In this document: positions 43,678 through 52,866 of the stretch, piece after piece
Layout of the letters: each line of letters begins with the position of its first letter
Numbering within the stretch: the stretch's first letter is position 1
DNA from: an uncultured Armatimonadota bacterium
GTDB taxonomy: Bacteria > Armatimonadota > Fimbriimonadia > Fimbriimonadales > Fimbriimonadaceae
Length of the DNA stretch: 64,000 nt
NCBI GenBank assembly: GCA_903833215.1
Contig: CAILEM010000129.1
Span: 30,130 to 94,129, forward strand
Direction: 5' to 3'
Program-made: the position numbers and the translations under genes
The notes under the pieces: model-generated
The model's database searches: none
Told to the model about the DNA's origin: nothing
Seen by the model: the letters and a program-made list of their open reading frames with translations, nothing else

Positions 43678-45228
43678 TTAAGGCTTCGCCGTTTTGAGCT
43701 TGTCCGTAACTTCGATGAACTTGAAGGGAGACGACCAGCCAGAGTAGTAACTTCGGTCTGGGAGTTTAGGGAAGGCGTCTTCAAAGAGTCCGTTAAAGAT
43801 CATTCGGAAGGAATTTACGGGGGTGATCCCATCGTAGAGCTTGGTTCGCACGGATGGTGGAACCAAATAGGCGTTTAGGTTCGGGAAGCACTCATTGACG
43901 TCAGTCTTGTCCAAGAGCTCCTGATTCAGTTTCATCTTCGATCCATGATCGCCTTGCAGGATGATGATCGGCGGAACATGACTCTTCTTGGTGATTTGGT
44001 CTACCGCTTCCAACATCAGCTTGCTGATGTATGTCGCCTGGTCCGCATATCCCTTTGCGTATTCGGCGGGAGTCCCTCCGTTATCGTAATAGTGACTCCC
44101 GTCCACAAGTGAGAAGGTCATCTTGTTGACGCGAGTTGGCTCACCGTTGGGGCCAAAAACGAAGGGCGGATGTGGGGCCAATATATGAACTAATACGAAC
44201 TTGGGCTTGGTGCCTCCCTCTGCCGCTCGTGCCATATTTGCCGCTGCGGCTCGGATCATCATGCGTCGCCCGCCAAACAGAGAAGTGTATGGAAGTGAAC
44301 TGTCTTCCGGAAGTGGAGTGTCAGACATCAAGGCTCCAGTAAGGAGTGATGCGCCTTGAGTGTCCTGCAGCCAGATGTCGGCAGAGTAGGGATGAACGGC
44401 AGGGAATCCGGTGGTGTACGCAACATATTGGTACCCGATCGTTCTCAAATACTTTGAAACGGTGCTCTCGTCAATGAGTTTGTCTAGGATTCCTCGGTCG
44501 TCCCAATTTGGCGAGTAATCCGGCAGAATTTTGGGAAGATAGTCGAGATTCAGTGACGAGGCGAGCGAGAGTTCTGTTTCACAGTAGTTCGCCTTAGAGT
44601 TCTTCGCGACAAAGAAATTTCTCCTCTGCAATTCATCAACAAACCACTTGTTTGAGAATCCGATGACATCCTTGAGTGCATCGCTTCTGCCATAGCCATC
44701 CAGAACGACATAGTAGATGTCGGGGCGAACTGAAGTGTTCAGCTTGCTGACGTTCGAATGAACTGAATGGATCGCCTTGCCTTTCCAGGCAACAAACCAG
44801 GCAGCTGCGATCGATAGAGTAGGAACTCCCACGAGAACGATGCTCACGAAGTTCATCGCCTGCGCGATCTGCTCCGACTTCTTCCATTTCCAACAGCCCA
44901 GAACAAAAATAGCTACGGCCAGGGGAGCCCAATAGACAAGGAGTTCAGATCTGTTCGATACGAAGAATCGGTGAGCGTCGACGTTATGGACAAAATTCCA
45001 GATGTGGCCAAACGAAAAAAAGCAAACGATGCCGACCGACGCTCCTGCAGCCCCCCGGAGAGCACTCCTTAATAGGAGACTCAATACTCCCCAAAGTGCA
45101 CACGTTATGGCGAGAATAACTACCAGAGGAATCGGGACATCAGAGGGCGGTATCAGTGCTGTGTTGAGTGAATACAACGAGAGCACAGGATAGAGCGCGA
45201 ATACGAGCGGATGGAACGGTCTGCGCAT
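43678..45228 (-). CDS. Membrane sulfatase/alkaline phosphatase-superfamily protein
   Basis: 516 residues from ATG at 45228. Four or five N-terminal helices (about 1-150) precede a large extracytoplasmic hydrolase/transferase domain. Metal-site motifs are visible: IYYVVLDGYGRSDAL with the first Asp, the nucleophile region SKANYCETELSLASSLNLDY, HILAPHPPFVFGP and LQGDHGSK. This is the layout of LTA-synthase and phosphoethanolamine-transferase-like enzymes, which transfer or hydrolyse phosphate or sulfate esters on envelope polymers. Whether the nucleophile is Thr or Cys is unclear. It follows the methyltransferase gene by 5 bases. Confidence 0.8.
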   Translation of the reverse strand: MRRPFHPLVFALYPVLSLYSLNTALIPPSDVPIPLVVILAITCALWGVLSLLLRSALRGAAGASVGIVCFFSFGHIWNFVHNVDAHRFFVSNRSELLVYWAPLAVAIFVLGCWKWKKSEQIAQAMNFVSIVLVGVPTLSIAAAWFVAWKGKAIHSVHSNVSKLNTSVRPDIYYVVLDGYGRSDALKDVIGFSNKWFVDELQRRNFFVAKNSKANYCETELSLASSLNLDYLPKILPDYSPNWDDRGILDKLIDESTVSKYLRTIGYQYVAYTTGFPAVHPYSADIWLQDTQGASLLTGALMSDTPLPEDSSLPYTSLFGGRRMMIRAAAANMARAAEGGTKPKFVLVHILAPHPPFVFGPNGEPTRVNKMTFSLVDGSHYYDNGGTPAEYAKGYADQATYISKLMLEAVDQITKKSHVPPIIILQGDHGSKMKLNQELLDKTDVNECFPNLNAYLVPPSVRTKLYDGITPVNSFRMIFNGLFEDAFPKLPDRSYYSGWSSPFKFIEVTDKLKTAKP

Positions 45229-45233
45229 ATTAG

Positions 45234-46619
45234 CTAGCTGGCTCTGCGTTTCATCAAATAGAGAGTTCGAACGGTTCCGGGAACGCTGTCCTTCTTGATG
45301 ACCGTAAAACGACCTTGAAATGACGCCTCGAATTGCTCCTGTGTGTAATCGGGGAAAACGTCCTCTCGCGAAGCAAGTAAACGTTGAACTTGTGAATCAT
45401 CTTTAGGGACGAATTCAATCACGAGCCACTCTCCGGCGCGAGCTAAGAACGAGGCAATTTCTAGGAGCGGTACGTTGTTTCCAATGGCGAGGTGATGAAT
45501 TAACGCCAATACCAACATCGCGTTCGCGGGTCCCCGCTCAATCAGCGAATCACGCTCACGAAGCGCCCATCCGATAGATGGACTTGGATTCGTAAGGTCC
45601 TGAACCAATGGAAGCATGAGCTTGTCCGCTCGCCGTTGTAGATAGTTCTTCTCGACCGCAGCCGGATCAATATCCCATGCCACAGTTTGGAAACCCATCG
45701 AGGTCGAGACAGCACTAAATTCGCCGTTATTTGCCCCCAAATCCCAAACGATGTTGGGTGCTGGCGAGACAGCGCCAAGGTACTCCGCAACGAGTTTATG
45801 CTTGGCGATCATGGCAGCGTCCGAGTAGTTCGTATCGGAATAGTAATCTGCCCATTCCGTACCTTCGGGCTTCCACTTCAAGCCTTCGATGGTGGATTGG
45901 AGGCTGTCGATCAGACCAAGCAATGCATTCTTGCCAAATCCTCCGCGCGTTTCCTTCTTGGTGCCAGCATCTGCGTTTTTAGCCTGCATGCGTGCATGCA
46001 GATGGAGATGCATTCCGATACCTGGCTTGAACCTTGTATGTGAACTGCTAAGGCTGCTTGCAAGATCCAGTGGAATACCGTCGATGTAGGACGCCGCAAG
46101 TCGAGATAATCGAATGTCGACAAAGCTCATCAGAACCAAAGGGGCCAAAAAGTGTTGGCAAAATTGGCGATAAGGTTTCCATGGCGAACTTTCGTCGTAT
46201 GGCTCAAACGATAACGTATCGATAAAGACGGGCCCGCCGTGATGGAATTGGATGTTATAAGCGCTTGCATCCTTTAGCGACATCCCGTGCTTCATCGCAA
46301 TGCTCTGAATCCTCAGCGTCGTTAAGGCTGCATCTTTGAGCTGACTGAAACACCATTCGTATGGATACGAGATAGTGGATATGCGCTCTGGCTTCAGCAC
46401 GGCTACCGCTTCATCACTGAAGGCATTCTCAATGCCAACCTCAGTGTGCGGAATCAGCAGCCCAGCTTCTGTGAGCTCCCCGTATAGGCCAGAGTCAGTG
46501 AGCCGTTTAAGTGATTCTAGGTAGGGCCGGTTGACTTGCCTCAGCAAGACTCCATTTTTGCGGAAAACAAACCCACTAGGATCCCGAAACGACGCACCTA
46601 GCTGGAGATCAGCGGACAT
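45234..46619 (-). CDS. Class I SAM-dependent methyltransferase (NoeA-like)
   Basis: 461 residues from ATG at 46619. The C-terminal half carries a SAM-binding motif I (IVWDLGANNGEFSAV) with motif II as VAWDIDPAAVEKNY. The N-terminal half has a stretch FHHGGPVFIDTLSFEPYDE that faintly resembles a kinase catalytic segment but is conserved in this methyltransferase group. It probably modifies an envelope glycan. Its start overlaps the small membrane protein gene by 11 bases, and the sulfatase-superfamily gene follows 5 bases later, so the three act together. Confidence 0.8.
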   Translation of the reverse strand: MSADLQLGASFRDPSGFVFRKNGVLLRQVNRPYLESLKRLTDSGLYGELTEAGLLIPHTEVGIENAFSDEAVAVLKPERISTISYPYEWCFSQLKDAALTTLRIQSIAMKHGMSLKDASAYNIQFHHGGPVFIDTLSFEPYDESSPWKPYRQFCQHFLAPLVLMSFVDIRLSRLAASYIDGIPLDLASSLSSSHTRFKPGIGMHLHLHARMQAKNADAGTKKETRGGFGKNALLGLIDSLQSTIEGLKWKPEGTEWADYYSDTNYSDAAMIAKHKLVAEYLGAVSPAPNIVWDLGANNGEFSAVSTSMGFQTVAWDIDPAAVEKNYLQRRADKLMLPLVQDLTNPSPSIGWALRERDSLIERGPANAMLVLALIHHLAIGNNVPLLEIASFLARAGEWLVIEFVPKDDSQVQRLLASREDVFPDYTQEQFEASFQGRFTVIKKDSVPGTVRTLYLMKRRAS

Positions 46620-46848
46620 GCGATGCGGAATCGTCGCTCTTGTGCATGCTGGCTCGTCTTACAACGGCTGCCTTGAGATTGCCAAAAGCAGTCTTAGCGA
46701 AGTACAGACCACCGAGAAGGCCAGCGAACAAAATCTGCAGCAGATAGCTGCCAGATCCTGCATCGATATAAGCGTTTGCGGATTGGCAGATTGTGAGGAG
46801 ACAACCACATGCCAGGGCGATGTTTAAGGCTCTATTAAGTTTTTTCAT
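46609..46848 (-). CDS. Small membrane protein with YIDxGSGSY motif
   Basis: 79 residues from ATG at 46848. A signal or helix (LNRALNIALACGCLLTICQ) is followed by YIDAGSGSYLLQILFAGLLGG and a basic tail. I have seen the YID-x-GSGSY-LLQ motif in small uncharacterised membrane proteins next to sulfatase and methyltransferase genes in several phyla. Its overlap with the methyltransferase start supports a shared function. Confidence 0.72.
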   Translation of the reverse strand: MKKLNRALNIALACGCLLTICQSANAYIDAGSGSYLLQILFAGLLGGLYFAKTAFGNLKAAVVRRASMHKSDDSASHVR

Positions 46849-46975
46849 GTTTACTAGTTCGACGGAAATACTGACCCCAGTGTTTATTCACTGAGGCCAA
46901 TTGGCGGTTAGAGTTCTCTTATATGGCTTACTGAGATCTCAAGACGCCACGTGATACATGGTTATGGGACTTTCC

Positions 46976-47821
46976 TTATGAATTTCTTATGAAGGGTATC
47001 GGACACATCCCGTATTCGTATGCATGCTGATTCAAGAAGCGAAGTCCAAGCGACGCGGTACGAGACTCAGGGAACGTCGAACTTATTCCCGAACCTGAAC
47101 TGCCCCAACAATATCCAGAGAAACCACCGAATGAAGGGATCACGGCGAAGTAGCTTCCCGTCGTCGGAAAAACCGACTGAAACAGTGCGGAGATGTGTTC
47201 CAAGGAGTAAGGGCAGAACACAAGATTGTCAGCCTGGGTCACGACAATGCCGTTCGGACTCAGGACATTGAGGCAGTCGCGATAAAACTCAGCCGTAAAG
47301 AGTTGATCACTCAACCCTCCGTCCTCCTCTTCGTAGACGTCAGTGCTGTCAACCACGATGAGGTCGAATTTCCGACTTGCGGCCTTTACAAAGGCAAAGG
47401 CATCCGTGATGTGCAGGTGGACTCGAGGATCGTCGAATGCGCCATTGCTGACAAACGGGAGATGCTTCTTCGATTCCTCGACGACACCAGCATCAATCTC
47501 CGCCATGTCGATGTGCTCGATCGAAGGATTCTTGCAGATCTCTCGTAATACTCCCCCGTCGCCTCCACCCACGACGAGGGCCGACTTCGGATTTGGAATG
47601 TTCAGAAGGGGAGCATGGACCAGGAACTCGTGATAGGCTCCTTCATCGAGTTCGGTTAATTGGATATGACCGTCTAGGGTCAGAACTCGCCCAAAAGCAT
47701 CGGTATCGAACACATCGATTGTTTGGAATTCCGTCTGCCGATGGCAAAGGTGCGATTTGATCTGTGCAGAGAGCGACAACTTGTCGCTTCGAATGGGAAC
47801 CGTGAGTGTGTTAGTGTTCAA
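46976..47821 (-). CDS. speE: Spermidine synthase
   Basis: 281 residues from TTG at 47821, with AGGA 6 bases upstream. It transfers an aminopropyl group from decarboxylated SAM to putrescine. The fold shows TIDVFDTDAFGRVLTLDGHI, LTELDEGAYHEFLVHAPL, VVGGGDGGVLREICK for cofactor binding, and the active-site VVDSTDVYEEEDGG. VVTQADNLVFCPY corresponds to the family's Q-x-E/D region. The length is normal. It diverges from the LacI-type regulator at 47907. No other polyamine gene is close by. Confidence 0.92.
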   Translation of the reverse strand: MNTNTLTVPIRSDKLSLSAQIKSHLCHRQTEFQTIDVFDTDAFGRVLTLDGHIQLTELDEGAYHEFLVHAPLLNIPNPKSALVVGGGDGGVLREICKNPSIEHIDMAEIDAGVVEESKKHLPFVSNGAFDDPRVHLHITDAFAFVKAASRKFDLIVVDSTDVYEEEDGGLSDQLFTAEFYRDCLNVLSPNGIVVTQADNLVFCPYSLEHISALFQSVFPTTGSYFAVIPSFGGFSGYCWGSSGSGISSTFPESRTASLGLRFLNQHAYEYGMCPIPFIRNS

Positions 47822-47906
47822 TCTGAATCCTAGAGCCTTTCAATCAAAGATTTACGTTCTTCCGGCTATTATGAATCGCGGTCGGTCATTCAGGTTCTGA
47901 GGAAGC

Positions 47907-48941
47907 ATGGCAACGATAAGAGAAGTAGCAAAGGCTTGCGGAGTTTCGACAGCTACGGTGTCGCATGTCTTGAATGGTCGTTTCGAACGCGTCGGTGAGG
48001 AAACTCGTAGTCGAGTGCTCACGGCGATGCGAGAGATGGGCTATCGACCTCCTCCGATGGAGGAAAAGCAGAAGGCGATTAATACCCGCAACCTTGGATT
48101 CATGGCCGAGGATCTCAGCTACTCTCCGATCTTCACGAATTCCTATTTCGCCTACATCCTCGATGGAATTTTGGAAGCGGCAGGCTTGCAGGGTTGGAGC
48201 ACAACGATCTTCATTCAGCGCATGTGGCATACGAACATCGGCCAAGCAATCCGCCGGAACTACGATGGTCGCTGCGATGGACTGCTTCTCATGGCTCCCG
48301 CGTTTGAGAGTGAGACGGTGAACCTGCTCTACGAACGTGGTGTACCCATGGTCATGATCGGTGCGACAAGCTGGTTGAAAGGGATCTCGAGCGTCGATAT
48401 CGATAACCAGGAAACGGCCTCGGCCGCCGCAGCCTACTTGATGGAGAGGGGACATCGCAGAATTGCCTACATCGGAGCCAGTAAGCAGAGTATCAGCTCT
48501 GGTGAACGTGAAATTGGCTATCGGCAGGCACTTGAAAAAGCTGGCATCGAAGTCCGTCCCGAATGGGTTTTCAGTCGTTGGAATATGCGCGAAGATTGGC
48601 CAATCGGACTGGTCGATGCATTTCTTTCGATGCCAGTTGAATACCGCCCTACCGCCTTTGTGGTTTGGAACGACGTATTTGCTGCTGAAGCCGTCGCCGC
48701 GTTCATCAGTCGAGGGGTTTCCATTCCCCGTGACCTGTCTATCATCTCAATCGATGACGGACCGGACGCCGTCAAATCGGCATGCCCACTCACCACGTTT
48801 CGACAGCCCCTTCAACTCATCGGTAAGCGATCCGTCGAACTTCTGATCGACCACATTGCTGACGGAGGTCGGTTCGCCGAAACCGTTCGTTTTTCAACGC
48901 ATGTTGTTGAACGCCAAAGTGTCGGCCCTGTTAAGCGTTAG
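47907..48941 (+). CDS. LacI family transcriptional regulator
   Basis: 344 residues. The DNA-binding HTH at the N-terminus is textbook: ATIREVAKACGVSTATVSHV, then LNGRFERVGEETRSRVLTAM, and a hinge region. The sugar-binding periplasmic-protein-like domain follows (LGFMAEDLSYSPIFTNSYFA, RGHRRIAYIGASKQSI, AFVVWNDVFAAEAVAAF, ISIDDGPDAVKSACPLTTF). It should repress carbohydrate genes and bind a sugar effector. No target sits next to it. A CG-centred palindrome at 56023 is one candidate operator. GAGGA lies just 3 bases before the ATG. Confidence 0.92.
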   Translation: MATIREVAKACGVSTATVSHVLNGRFERVGEETRSRVLTAMREMGYRPPPMEEKQKAINTRNLGFMAEDLSYSPIFTNSYFAYILDGILEAAGLQGWSTTIFIQRMWHTNIGQAIRRNYDGRCDGLLLMAPAFESETVNLLYERGVPMVMIGATSWLKGISSVDIDNQETASAAAAYLMERGHRRIAYIGASKQSISSGEREIGYRQALEKAGIEVRPEWVFSRWNMREDWPIGLVDAFLSMPVEYRPTAFVVWNDVFAAEAVAAFISRGVSIPRDLSIISIDDGPDAVKSACPLTTFRQPLQLIGKRSVELLIDHIADGGRFAETVRFSTHVVERQSVGPVKR

Positions 48942-49072
48942 TTCACAGGCGACGAGCCACTTGAAAGCTAGCACGAAGCATCAAAAAAGACTGCATTTCG
49001 TGCATGATGAAAAAGACCTAACCCAAAAGAAGGACTGGAGATTAAGACCAGTCAATTGCCATCATTTAGCGG

Positions 49073-49300
49073 ATGACGAATCAGTTGATAGATTTGCCTG
49101 AAGATCCCACCCGAAACATGCGACGCCTAGCGATTCGCGACTCGGTTGCGCGTGTCAAGGCGATCCTGAAGAGCATCGGTCGCGCTGACCTCACTCCAGA
49201 CGAGATTGCGACCGAAGCGAACCTGCGACTGGAGCGCGCCAAGACAGTTGGATGCGTTGAACATGCGGGTCTGGCGTCAAAATGTAGCGAAACAGAGTAG
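49073..49300 (+). CDS. Small hypothetical protein
   Basis: 75 residues from ATG at 49073. It is soluble and mostly helical (RNMRRLAIRDSVARVKAILK, then LTPDEIATEANLRLERAK). No clear Shine-Dalgarno is seen and no family is recognised. Coding is plausible from length and composition only. Confidence 0.4.
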   Translation: MTNQLIDLPEDPTRNMRRLAIRDSVARVKAILKSIGRADLTPDEIATEANLRLERAKTVGCVEHAGLASKCSETE

Positions 49301-49331
49301 TCCTAGGTTGTAAGCGCCTACAATAGCTCCC

Positions 49332-49964
49332 ATGCCGGAAGAGATTGAGGTCGAAACCAGAGAACTCCAAGAAGCGATTGACGAGCTTCACAAGGAACGG
49401 ACTGAACGCGAAGAGTCAGAGAAGGCTACGAGTTGGACAAAGTACATCGGACTGACAACAGCGATCTTAGCTGTCTTTGCTGCTGTAGGTGCTTTGAGGT
49501 CGGGCTCGCTTGTTAACGAAGCGATGATCGCGCAACTCAAGGCTTCAGACAAGTGGAATGAGTATCAATCCGCCCGCCAAAAGACCCATCTTTACAGTCT
49601 TCAGGCGAATGTTATTATTGACGGAGCTTTGACCTATCCGTCGAACTCCGGACCAGCTAAGAAGGGGCGTTGGAGTCCTAAATCGGGCGCCGACCGAGCC
49701 AAGGAATACGAAGCACAGGTGGCAAAAGAAGAGGAGAAATCGAAGACTCTATCCGAAGCTGCCAAGAAGTTTGAGGAAGAAGCAAAGCACGAAATGCATG
49801 GCCACCACCAATTTGCGCAGTGCGTTGCCTATATCCAAGTCGCCATTGCTCTTGGCGCTATCTCAGCCCTCACCAAGCTGAAGCCCGTTTGGATTATGAG
49901 CATGATTGTCGGAGCTGCCGGCCTCTATCTCTGTATTGCGGGGTTGTTGGCAAACGGGTTCTAG
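49332..49964 (+). CDS. DUF4337-like membrane protein
   Basis: 210 residues from ATG at 49332. An acidic N-terminal helix (EEIEVETRELQEAIDELHKE) is followed by one membrane helix (IGLTTAILAVFAAVGAL). A coiled-coil region comes next (ASDKWNEYQSARQKTHLYSL, KEYEAQVAKEEEKSKTLSEA), then two C-terminal helices (FAQCVAYIQVAIALGAISAL and WIMSMIVGAAGLYLCIAGLL). The order and the motifs match DUF4337 proteins as I know them. The function is unknown. Confidence 0.78.
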   Translation: MPEEIEVETRELQEAIDELHKERTEREESEKATSWTKYIGLTTAILAVFAAVGALRSGSLVNEAMIAQLKASDKWNEYQSARQKTHLYSLQANVIIDGALTYPSNSGPAKKGRWSPKSGADRAKEYEAQVAKEEEKSKTLSEAAKKFEEEAKHEMHGHHQFAQCVAYIQVAIALGAISALTKLKPVWIMSMIVGAAGLYLCIAGLLANGF

Positions 49965-50268
49965 GAATGCAGGAAACTGCCTTGAGTGCGGGGACTGTCG
50001 ACTATCAGTAAGTAGCTCATTTTATCCATTCATTGAGTTCGTTCTTCGTGCCGATTTGAAGCAGTTTGGATTCTAGTGGTCGAACCGTAGACGCCACCTG
50101 CAAGATGTATGCCCGGCAACCCAACACACAAAAGCCAAGTGCCAAAGCCATGCCGACGCGTCGGCTGAGTCATGCTTTTTACTGGGATACCCACTACAAT
50201 TCTCAGGTGTCGCCGTAACGTCTGAGGTCTTGATCTGTCTGATGATTGGTACGGAGGAATATCTGTTT
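49965..50268. other. Intergenic stretch with a 14 bp palindrome
   Basis: No gene is seen. The only structure is the palindrome at 50152-50165, followed some 10 bases later by TTTTT. The GGAGG at 50253-50257 is the Shine-Dalgarno of the next gene. Confidence 0.5.
50152..50165. promoter_or_regulatory. CG-centred 14 bp palindrome upstream of the DUF4139-like gene
   Basis: GCCGACGCGTCGGC is self-complementary. It lies about 104 bases before the ATG at 50269, with TTTTT starting about 10 bases after it. It may be an operator or the stem of a weak terminator for the DUF4337 gene. Confidence 0.35.
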
Positions 50269-51828
50269 ATGCTGACTTCACTTATGTTGAGTCTGGTCAC
50301 GCTTGCGGCTCCATGGGATGTCGACCCCAAAATCGTTTCGGCTTCGATGTTTAAGAATGGCTATGCCGTCGTGTTTCGCCAGTTCAGTGCCCCCACTCCG
50401 GGAACTTATGTGATCGAGAAGATCCCGCAGAGTGCGATGGGAACGCTTTGGTTCACCGTCGATGAAGGCATGAAGCTCGAAGAAGTCATTTCCACTCACA
50501 CCTCAAAGAAGTTCAAGGTTGAAGTAGCGAATAGCAAAGGAATTCTTGCAGCGAATATTGGCCGACGTGTGCGACTCGGAATTAAGAACGGCGACAAGGT
50601 CGTCGGCGAAGTGCAAGAAGGCAAGATCGTCACCGTCGGTGAAGACTACGTGATGTTGCAGGGCAAGCACGGCACCGTTCTGGTTCCCATCTCCTTCGTC
50701 ACAAGTCTTGAGGGGCTGGAGGGTTTGACTTACCAAATTGACTCCCAGCAAGCAAACCATGTGATCAAGATTCGGACGTCTGGAAAGCCAGGAACCGTCC
50801 GTATGGTATCCCTTGAGCGAGGGATGACTTGGTCACCTGCTTACGCTATCGACATTAGTGACCCGAAGAAGTTGACGATCGTTGCAAAGGCGACACTTCT
50901 CAACGACATTGAAGATGTGTCGAATATCGAGGCACGATTTGTTACTGGATTCCCGAATGTCCCGTTTGCATCAATGCTTGAGCCGCTCGTACAGGGAGGC
51001 TCGGTGAACGACTTTGGCATGATGCTCTCGAATCTTGGTGGCCAGGGTGGCAGAGGTTTTGGTGGGCCAGGAGGCGGCGCTGGATTTCAGGGCCAGATGG
51101 CTCAAAACATCGCTGCACCTATTGCAGGTGATTTCGGTGAAGCGATGTCTTCCGCCATGCTTGGCACTCAGCAGGAAGACCTGTTCTTCTACAAACAACC
51201 CAACGTAACCTCTAAGCGTGGAGATCGTGCATACCAAATTCTGTTCAAAGCTTCGGCACCATTTAAGGAGCTTTACACGCTAGATCTAGCTGACAGCACC
51301 ACAAACAACGTCGAGTATCGAGGCGTGCCTGACACCCCTCCTGATATTTGGCATTCCCTTCAGTTTAAGAATACGAGTGGGCAGCCCTTCACGACCGCGA
51401 TTGCGACAACTTTCAAGAATGGTCAGATCCTGGGGCAAGACACGATGCACTACGTTTCCGCGGGAACCACGGCTGAGGTGAAAATTACAAAGGCTTTGGA
51501 TGTCCACGCCGAGGCCGACGAGGCAGAGGTCTCAAGGGATCGAGGTGCCATCAAGAACCCCAATGGCTATGCGCTCTTCGATTTGGTAACGCTGAAAGGC
51601 ACCCTTCAAGTAAGTAACAGCAAGGGCAAAGCGATCACCCTCCGAATCAAGAAAGAACTCACAGGGGAAATTGTCGACACCCAAGGCTCGCCGAAAGTGT
51701 CCAAAACCGCCAAAGGCCTCCGATCCGTTAATCCTGGCGGGAAAATTGAATGGGATCTAGACATTGAATCAGGGAAGTCAACGACCTTGAACTACACGTA
51801 CAAGCTGTACGTTCGGTCAGCGTCTTGA
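50269..51828 (+). CDS. Secreted DUF4139-like protein with glycine-rich insertion
   Basis: 519 residues from ATG at 50269, with GGAGG 11 bases upstream; an in-frame GTG-type extension to 50230 lacks a site. A signal peptide (MLTSLMLSLVTLA) is followed by a beta-rich N-terminal domain (PGTYVIEKIPQSAMGTLWF). The DUF4139-like part reads VRMVSLERGMTWSPAYAIDI and FVTGFPNVPF. A Gly/Gln-rich stretch (GGQGGRGFGGPGGGAGFQ) interrupts it at about residues 255-285. The C-terminus ends in STTLNYTYKLYV. DUF4139 proteins are poorly understood surface or mucoidy-linked proteins. Confidence 0.7.
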   Translation: MLTSLMLSLVTLAAPWDVDPKIVSASMFKNGYAVVFRQFSAPTPGTYVIEKIPQSAMGTLWFTVDEGMKLEEVISTHTSKKFKVEVANSKGILAANIGRRVRLGIKNGDKVVGEVQEGKIVTVGEDYVMLQGKHGTVLVPISFVTSLEGLEGLTYQIDSQQANHVIKIRTSGKPGTVRMVSLERGMTWSPAYAIDISDPKKLTIVAKATLLNDIEDVSNIEARFVTGFPNVPFASMLEPLVQGGSVNDFGMMLSNLGGQGGRGFGGPGGGAGFQGQMAQNIAAPIAGDFGEAMSSAMLGTQQEDLFFYKQPNVTSKRGDRAYQILFKASAPFKELYTLDLADSTTNNVEYRGVPDTPPDIWHSLQFKNTSGQPFTTAIATTFKNGQILGQDTMHYVSAGTTAEVKITKALDVHAEADEAEVSRDRGAIKNPNGYALFDLVTLKGTLQVSNSKGKAITLRIKKELTGEIVDTQGSPKVSKTAKGLRSVNPGGKIEWDLDIESGKSTTLNYTYKLYVRSAS

Positions 51829-51848
51829 GGTGTCTCAACCTTCCCATT

Positions 51849-52084
51849 CGCCAACGGCGCTGTTCTCCAAAAAGCGAAGGCTTGAGCCGGCAACGGCTCT
51901 AGCCTGGATCATAGTTGGATGCGGGAACCCTATGCCAAAGGCATTGCGTCATCGGCTTGACGCATATCGAGCGTGATTGCAGTGACACCGTATCCAGCAC
52001 TTGCAGGAACACACACCACGGTCCCGAACGCAACGCTTTCAGCGTTGGACTTAACTCATTCTGAGTACCAGGGAAGTCCCCTGG
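51849..52084. repeat. Second array of short hairpin modules
   Basis: At least eight perfect mini-hairpins occur in 236 bases. Examples are GAGCCG/CGGCTC (51884-51899), ATGCC/GGCAT (51932-51944), GCGTCA/TGACGC (51946-51963), CAACGCT/AGCGTTG (52031-52047), ACTCA/TGAGT (52054-52066) and CCAGGG/CCCTGG (52068-52084). CGCC/GGCG and AAGC/GCTT lie further left. Many have 3 base loops, as in the array at 286-620. No gene is seen between 51829 and 52104. Confidence 0.6.
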
Positions 52085-52104
52085 CGGTGACATCCCTTCG
52101 CTTA

Positions 52105-52410
52105 TTGGAGAAGAACGGCTTTGCCGTACCGGAAGGGTCCAAGAATGAATCAAATGCAACGATTCCGCGCCTGGGTCGTCCTACTCCTGTGCTGCTCGTA
52201 TTCGTTCTCTTTTGGCTTGTCCTGATCTGGGGGCTCTACGACAATGAGATCTATGCAAAAGAAGCGGCGATCTTTGCGGCCATTTGGATTCCTCTCGTGA
52301 TCGTCTTCTTCTTGGTTCCATCAGCCATGATTCCTGCGATCATCGGAATAGTGTTGCTCGACATCGTGCTTATCGCAAAGGTTTTTGGGCAGGATATCAT
52401 CATCCGTTAG
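52105..52410 (+). CDS. Small three-helix membrane protein
   Basis: About 101 residues from TTG at 52105. The start is uncertain: GTG at 52189 would begin at the first helix, and the frame is open leftward to 51973 across hairpin repeats. Three hydrophobic segments are clear: PVLLVFVLFWLVLIWGLYD, AIFAAIWIPLVIVFFLVP and IPAIIGIVLLDIVLIAKVF, ending GQDIIIR. No family is recognised. An overlapping ATG at 52145 in another frame reads only 26 codons. It ends with a 4 base overlap on the convergent acetyltransferase gene. Confidence 0.55.
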   Translation: MEKNGFAVPEGSKNESNATIPRLGRPTPVLLVFVLFWLVLIWGLYDNEIYAKEAAIFAAIWIPLVIVFFLVPSAMIPAIIGIVLLDIVLIAKVFGQDIIIR

Positions 52411-52844
52411 TGGTCAGACGGCTCGCTTCGGCCCAACCAATTGCCGACGACGATGCTCATACCGGTGGGTTGAGCGCAGAAGCCGATCGACTCATAGAAC
52501 GGCTGCATGTCGTCGGTAAACAAATACACATGCTGTCCATTCAGCTTGTCAAGCAGTTGGCCAACCATTTCGGACGCAATGCCCCGTCGTCGATAGTCCG
52601 TATCGACCCAAACATCCACTAGGTAGGCGTTGCATACGCCGTCGGAGAGCACGCGGGCGTTCCCGATAATTCGATCCCCCGAGTAGACGTATATGTTTGC
52701 AAAGCTGTTCTGCGCGGACCGTTCGTACTCCTCGGGCGTCCTACCGTTATCGAAATTATCGCGGATAAGCGCTTCGCGTAGTGCCCCCCAATCCACGGTG
52801 CGAAAGTCCGTTTCAAATCGAATCTCAGGGGTATCGAAAGGCAT
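52407..52844 (-). CDS. GNAT family N-acetyltransferase
   Basis: 145 residues from ATG at 52844. The acetyl-CoA motif is RRRGIASEMVGQL after YLVDVWVDTDY, and the end has FYESIGFCAQPTGM, all usual for GNAT enzymes. It acetylates an amine on an unknown substrate. The size is normal. It is convergent with the small membrane protein by 4 bases. Confidence 0.88.
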   Translation of the reverse strand: MPFDTPEIRFETDFRTVDWGALREALIRDNFDNGRTPEEYERSAQNSFANIYVYSGDRIIGNARVLSDGVCNAYLVDVWVDTDYRRRGIASEMVGQLLDKLNGQHVYLFTDDMQPFYESIGFCAQPTGMSIVVGNWLGRSEPSDH

Positions 52845-52866
52845 TGCCGTTTATACCCGCGAGACT

